A stretch of DNA of 9,578 bases from Rickettsiales bacterium (GTDB lineage: Bacteria; Pseudomonadota; Alphaproteobacteria; Rickettsiales; UBA1997). A program made the translations under genes and the position numbers. Below the pieces are notes generated by a model. It had not been told where the DNA came from and made no database searches. It worked only from the letters and a program-made list of their open reading frames with translations. Each line of letters opens with the position of its first letter. Positions within the stretch are counted from its first letter, which is position 1. The stretch is from contig CANEUR010000028.1 of NCBI GenBank assembly GCA_947441875.1, positions 1-9,578 of the forward strand, read 5' to 3'. This document shows positions 7,627 through 9,578 of this stretch, in pieces.

Positions 7627-8391
7627 TTAAATATCGAAAAATGAAAGAGGTTTAACAGGAAATGGATTTCTTTCTGGTTTAATTTCGATAATATTTTTCT
7701 TTTTTCTTCTCCTTCTTCTGTCGCGCTTTACTTTACGAATTTTTGCAGAATCAAGGATTAAACGAGATTTTATGTAACTATCTACAACAATATTGAATTC
7801 TTCGAGTTGATCTTTAAAAAAATGGTCGGCCTCAGAAATAACTTGATAAGAAACATCTGCCATATTTCGAGCAGAAAGTTTTTCAGATAAACGCAGACTA
7901 TCTTGCTCTTTTGAAATTTCATCTTTTTCACCTTGCACAATCAAACCAGAAGAGGAGCAAGGAACGATAAAATTAAAATCGTATTTACTTGCTGGAGGGG
8001 CAACTAAAATGTAGTTTTCAATATCTGGTCTTCTCATTACGGTTTGCAGGGCTATCCAAGAACCAAAAGAAAAGCCTGCTAACCAAAATTCGGTTGCATC
8101 CATGTTTTGATCGTGTAGCCAATTTATTGTAGAAGTAACATCGAGTAGTTCGCCTATGCCGTTATCAAAATCACCTTCTGATTTACCAACACCACGAAAA
8201 TTAATTCTTAAAACCGAAAAACCATTATTGGCAAAGTTTTTAAAAAGATTATAAGTTACTTTATTATTCATGGTTCCGCCATATAAAGGATGCGGATGTA
8301 AAACGAGAGCCACAGGAGCCTTAGGATTAGGGTTTTTATGATATTTTCCCTCAATTCTACCAGCAGGACCTTTAATAATAATTTCTGACAT
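7627..8391 (-). CDS. Alpha/beta hydrolase (COG2945-like) with a basic C-terminal extension
   Basis: This 254-aa cytoplasmic-looking protein has no signal peptide. It shows the alpha/beta hydrolase fold of the COG2945-like group: LVLHPHPLYGGTMNNKV near residues 30-45 (oxyanion-hole region), FRGVGKSEG at 65-73, the nucleophile elbow GFSFGS (S108), an acid in GEKDE (D157) and a histidine in ADHFF (H190). The catalytic triad therefore appears complete and the enzyme is probably active, but the substrate cannot be inferred. Members of this group commonly end near residue 210-220. Here about 40 more residues follow, with a dense basic run KVKRDRRRRRKKK at 220-232 and a proline-containing end. The gene lies 20 nt after the small 68-aa gene and 16 nt before thrS, so it is an operon member. 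The ATG start is the first in frame, with no Shine-Dalgarno motif. Confidence 0.85.
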   Translation of the reverse strand: MSEIIIKGPAGRIEGKYHKNPNPKAPVALVLHPHPLYGGTMNNKVTYNLFKNFANNGFSVLRINFRGVGKSEGDFDNGIGELLDVTSTINWLHDQNMDATEFWLAGFSFGSWIALQTVMRRPDIENYILVAPPASKYDFNFIVPCSSSGLIVQGEKDEISKEQDSLRLSEKLSARNMADVSYQVISEADHFFKDQLEEFNIVVDSYIKSRLILDSAKIRKVKRDRRRRRKKKNIIEIKPERNPFPVKPLSFFDI

Positions 8392-8412
8392 CAGAAAAAT
8401 TTCAGAAAAATT
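8391..8412. repeat. Two tandem copies of an 11-bp unit filling the gap between two genes
   Basis: TCAGAAAAATT occurs at 8391-8401 and again at 8402-8412. The pair spans the space from the hydrolase start codon to the stop of the 68-aa gene, so a slip-strand duplication probably set the present gap length. It occupies the place of a ribosome binding site but contains no Shine-Dalgarno motif. Confidence 0.6.
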
Positions 8413-8618
8413 TATTCAGCAATATTTGGGATATTTTTCCATTGCATTGGCAAGCCTAAAACATCAAGAACTAATTCGGTTGAGTTAACATATTTTGCCG
8501 ACATATAATTGCCATGACCTATATGATTTCCTTTGTAATAAACTGGCTCAATTTCTTTGCCTAGAAACTTTCTTTTTTTAATAACTTTACGATTTTTAGG
8601 ATTATTCTTAGTGCCCAT
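8412..8618 (-). CDS. Small conserved-looking protein of unknown function (68 aa)
   Basis: The protein is basic in its first half (MGTKNNPKNRKVIKKRKFLGKEI) and more hydrophobic in its second (ELVLDVLGLPMQWKNI). The pattern KNPKNR, then G-P-VYYKG, GHGNYMSAKYV and LVLD-LGLP, resembles short proteins I associate with alphaproteobacterial genomes, but I cannot name a family or function. There is no signal peptide or membrane segment, so it is probably cytoplasmic. It is the first gene of the minus-strand block, with the hydrolase 20 nt downstream. Ordered composition, a sensible ATG at 8616-8618 and operon position support a real gene. Its basic N-terminus could bind nucleic acid or the ribosome, which is only a guess. 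Confidence 0.7.
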   Translation of the reverse strand: MGTKNNPKNRKVIKKRKFLGKEIEPVYYKGNHIGHGNYMSAKYVNSTELVLDVLGLPMQWKNIPNIAE

Positions 8619-8801
8619 ATTTGATTAAAAAAAATTAAAACATACCAAAATTTAATTGGTAAAAAAAGACCATTGCATGTAAGATTATTTAGGATGCAAC
8701 AATTTCTTCAAACATCATTTTAAAAAAAACATATAAATTGTCAATTGTTTTTTAAAAAATAACTTGTTACAATTCATTTTTTTATTTAACAATTTCTTTT
8801 T
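8619..8801. other. Divergent intergenic region between the 68-aa gene and pgk
   Basis: These 183 bp have no ORF or RNA gene that I can recognise. They hold a short hairpin ACCAA/TTGGT (8644-8660), a 6-bp inverted repeat TTGCAT/ATGCAA (8673-8678 and 8694-8699) whose right arm belongs to GATGCAAC at 8693-8700, and a possible pgk promoter near 8745-8773. Both flanking genes must start from here, but no convincing promoter for the minus-strand block stands out from the AT-rich background. Confidence 0.5.
8745..8773 (+). promoter_or_regulatory. Possible promoter of pgk
   Basis: TTGTTT (8745-8750) and TACAAT (8768-8773) are 17 bp apart and lie 28 nt upstream of the pgk ATG. The -10 matches the sigma-70 consensus at five of six positions; the -35 only at its TTG. 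The placement is good, but the region is so AT-rich that such matches arise by chance. Confidence 0.35.
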
Positions 8802-9578
8802 ATGACGGAATTTAAATCTTTACAACAAGTAAATGTATTTCAAAAAAATGTTTTAGTAAGGGTTGATCTTAATGTGCCTATGATTAATCAAGAAATTACC
8901 GATGATACTAGAATTCAAGCCATTTTACCCACTATAAAACACCTAATGAAAAATGAGGCAAAAGTTATTTTAATTTCGCATTTTGGTAGGCCAGAAGGTG
9001 TTGTTAATAACGATATGTCTTTAAAACCAGTAGCAAAATATTTGTCTAAATTATTAGATGTTAAAATTAATTTTGCCCCAGATTGCATAGGTGAAGTAGC
9101 AAAAAAAGCTGTGGAAGAAACCGTTTTTGGTTCGGTGATATTATTAGAAAATCTCAGATTTCACAAGCAAGAAACCAAAGCTGATATCGATTTTGCCAAA
9201 AAATTAGCTAGTCTTGCCGATATTTATGTAAATGATACTTTTTCTTCTTCGCATCGAGCTCATTCTTCTATAACAACCATCACTCAATTTTTGCCATCTT
9301 TTGCAGGATTTCTTATGCAATATGAGTTAGAAAATTTACATAATTTATTGCAAAACCCACAACAACCAATGTTAGCAATAGTTGGTGGGGCAAAAGTTTC
9401 AACTAAAATTGATTTACTCACCTCTTTAAGTAAAAAAGCAACTGCAATTTTAGTTGGTGGCGGCATGGCTAACACTTTTTTATTTGCTTTAGGGTATCAA
9501 GTTGGCAAATCTCTTTGCGAAAAAGATTTTACTCAAACTGCTTTAAATATCATACAAGAAGCCAAAAAAAATAAATGC
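8802..9578 (+). CDS. pgk: Phosphoglycerate kinase (3'-partial, first 259 codons)
   Basis: Pgk transfers the phosphate of 1,3-bisphosphoglycerate to ADP in glycolysis, or runs backwards in gluconeogenesis, in the cytoplasm. The frame is open from the ATG at 8802 to the right edge, about two thirds of the usual 390-400 residues. The N-terminal substrate domain has RVDLNVP (R20, D22, N24), SHFGRPEG (H60, R63), ENLRF (R119) and NDTFSSSHRAHSS (H151, R152). The last replaces the common NDAFGTAHRAHAS but keeps the binding His and Arg. The nucleotide domain begins with GGAKVSTKIDLL (near 195-206) and GGGMANTFL (219-227). No defect is visible. It is transcribed away from the minus-strand block. No Shine-Dalgarno motif precedes the ATG. 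Presence of Pgk shows the organism keeps at least the lower part of glycolysis or gluconeogenesis. Confidence 0.95.
   Translation, partial: MTEFKSLQQVNVFQKNVLVRVDLNVPMINQEITDDTRIQAILPTIKHLMKNEAKVILISHFGRPEGVVNNDMSLKPVAKYLSKLLDVKINFAPDCIGEVAKKAVEETVFGSVILLENLRFHKQETKADIDFAKKLASLADIYVNDTFSSSHRAHSSITTITQFLPSFAGFLMQYELENLHNLLQNPQQPMLAIVGGAKVSTKIDLLTSLSKKATAILVGGGMANTFLFALGYQVGKSLCEKDFTQTALNIIQEAKKNKC

Noticed and set aside
9284..9475. 63-aa minus-strand frame opposite pgk
   Set aside because: Antisense shadow of the conserved Pgk nucleotide-domain segment.
1..9578. CRISPR array, tRNA/rRNA gene or phage module
   Set aside because: No regularly spaced identical repeats, no cloverleaf or rRNA-like segment, and no integrase, capsid or transposase coding sequence could be seen.

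Overview
The window is AT-rich DNA from a bacterium. Its housekeeping genes (rlmE, carA, thrS, pgk) read as alphaproteobacterial, and the low GC, poly-Lys/Asn/Ile codon use, TAA-dominated stops and lack of Shine-Dalgarno motifs suggest a Rickettsiales-like or other reduced, host-associated lineage. A pyrimidine gene (carA) and a glycolytic gene (pgk) argue against the genus Rickettsia itself. The genus cannot be fixed from this sequence alone.

Layout, left to right. (1) Positions 3-2180 (+): the 3' part of a large secreted or surface protein. It has seven regular four-cysteine, sushi/CCP-like modules and a LamG/concanavalin-like jellyroll placed between modules four and five. Its beginning lies outside the window. 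(2) 2181-2364: convergent spacer with an 11-bp inverted repeat 72 bp apart. (3) 2365-8618 (-): a block of six co-oriented genes, transcribed right to left: small conserved 68-aa protein, alpha/beta hydrolase with a basic tail, thrS, hairpin (probable terminator), carA, a divergent NuoM/MrpD-type antiporter subunit, and rlmE (23S rRNA Um2552 methyltransferase). Spacing is 9-20 nt or overlapping, except for the thrS-carA gap, where a hairpin and a possible promoter suggest two transcription units. (4) 8619-8801: divergent intergenic region with a possible pgk promoter. (5) 8802-9578 (+): the first 259 codons of phosphoglycerate kinase, running off the right edge.

The genes do not form one pathway. 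Translation (thrS, rlmE), pyrimidine/arginine precursor supply (carA), membrane ion transport (antiporter subunit) and glycolysis (pgk) sit together as ordinary housekeeping neighbours. The accessory element is the surface protein on the left. Its composition (Asn/Ser/Thr/Gly/Cys/Tyr-rich, very few Lys and Glu) and higher GC differ sharply from the rest, and it is the best candidate for novelty. A second thread is the 8-mer GTTGCATC, or its complement, found in all three longer intergenic spacers, which may mark remnants of a mobile or repeat family.
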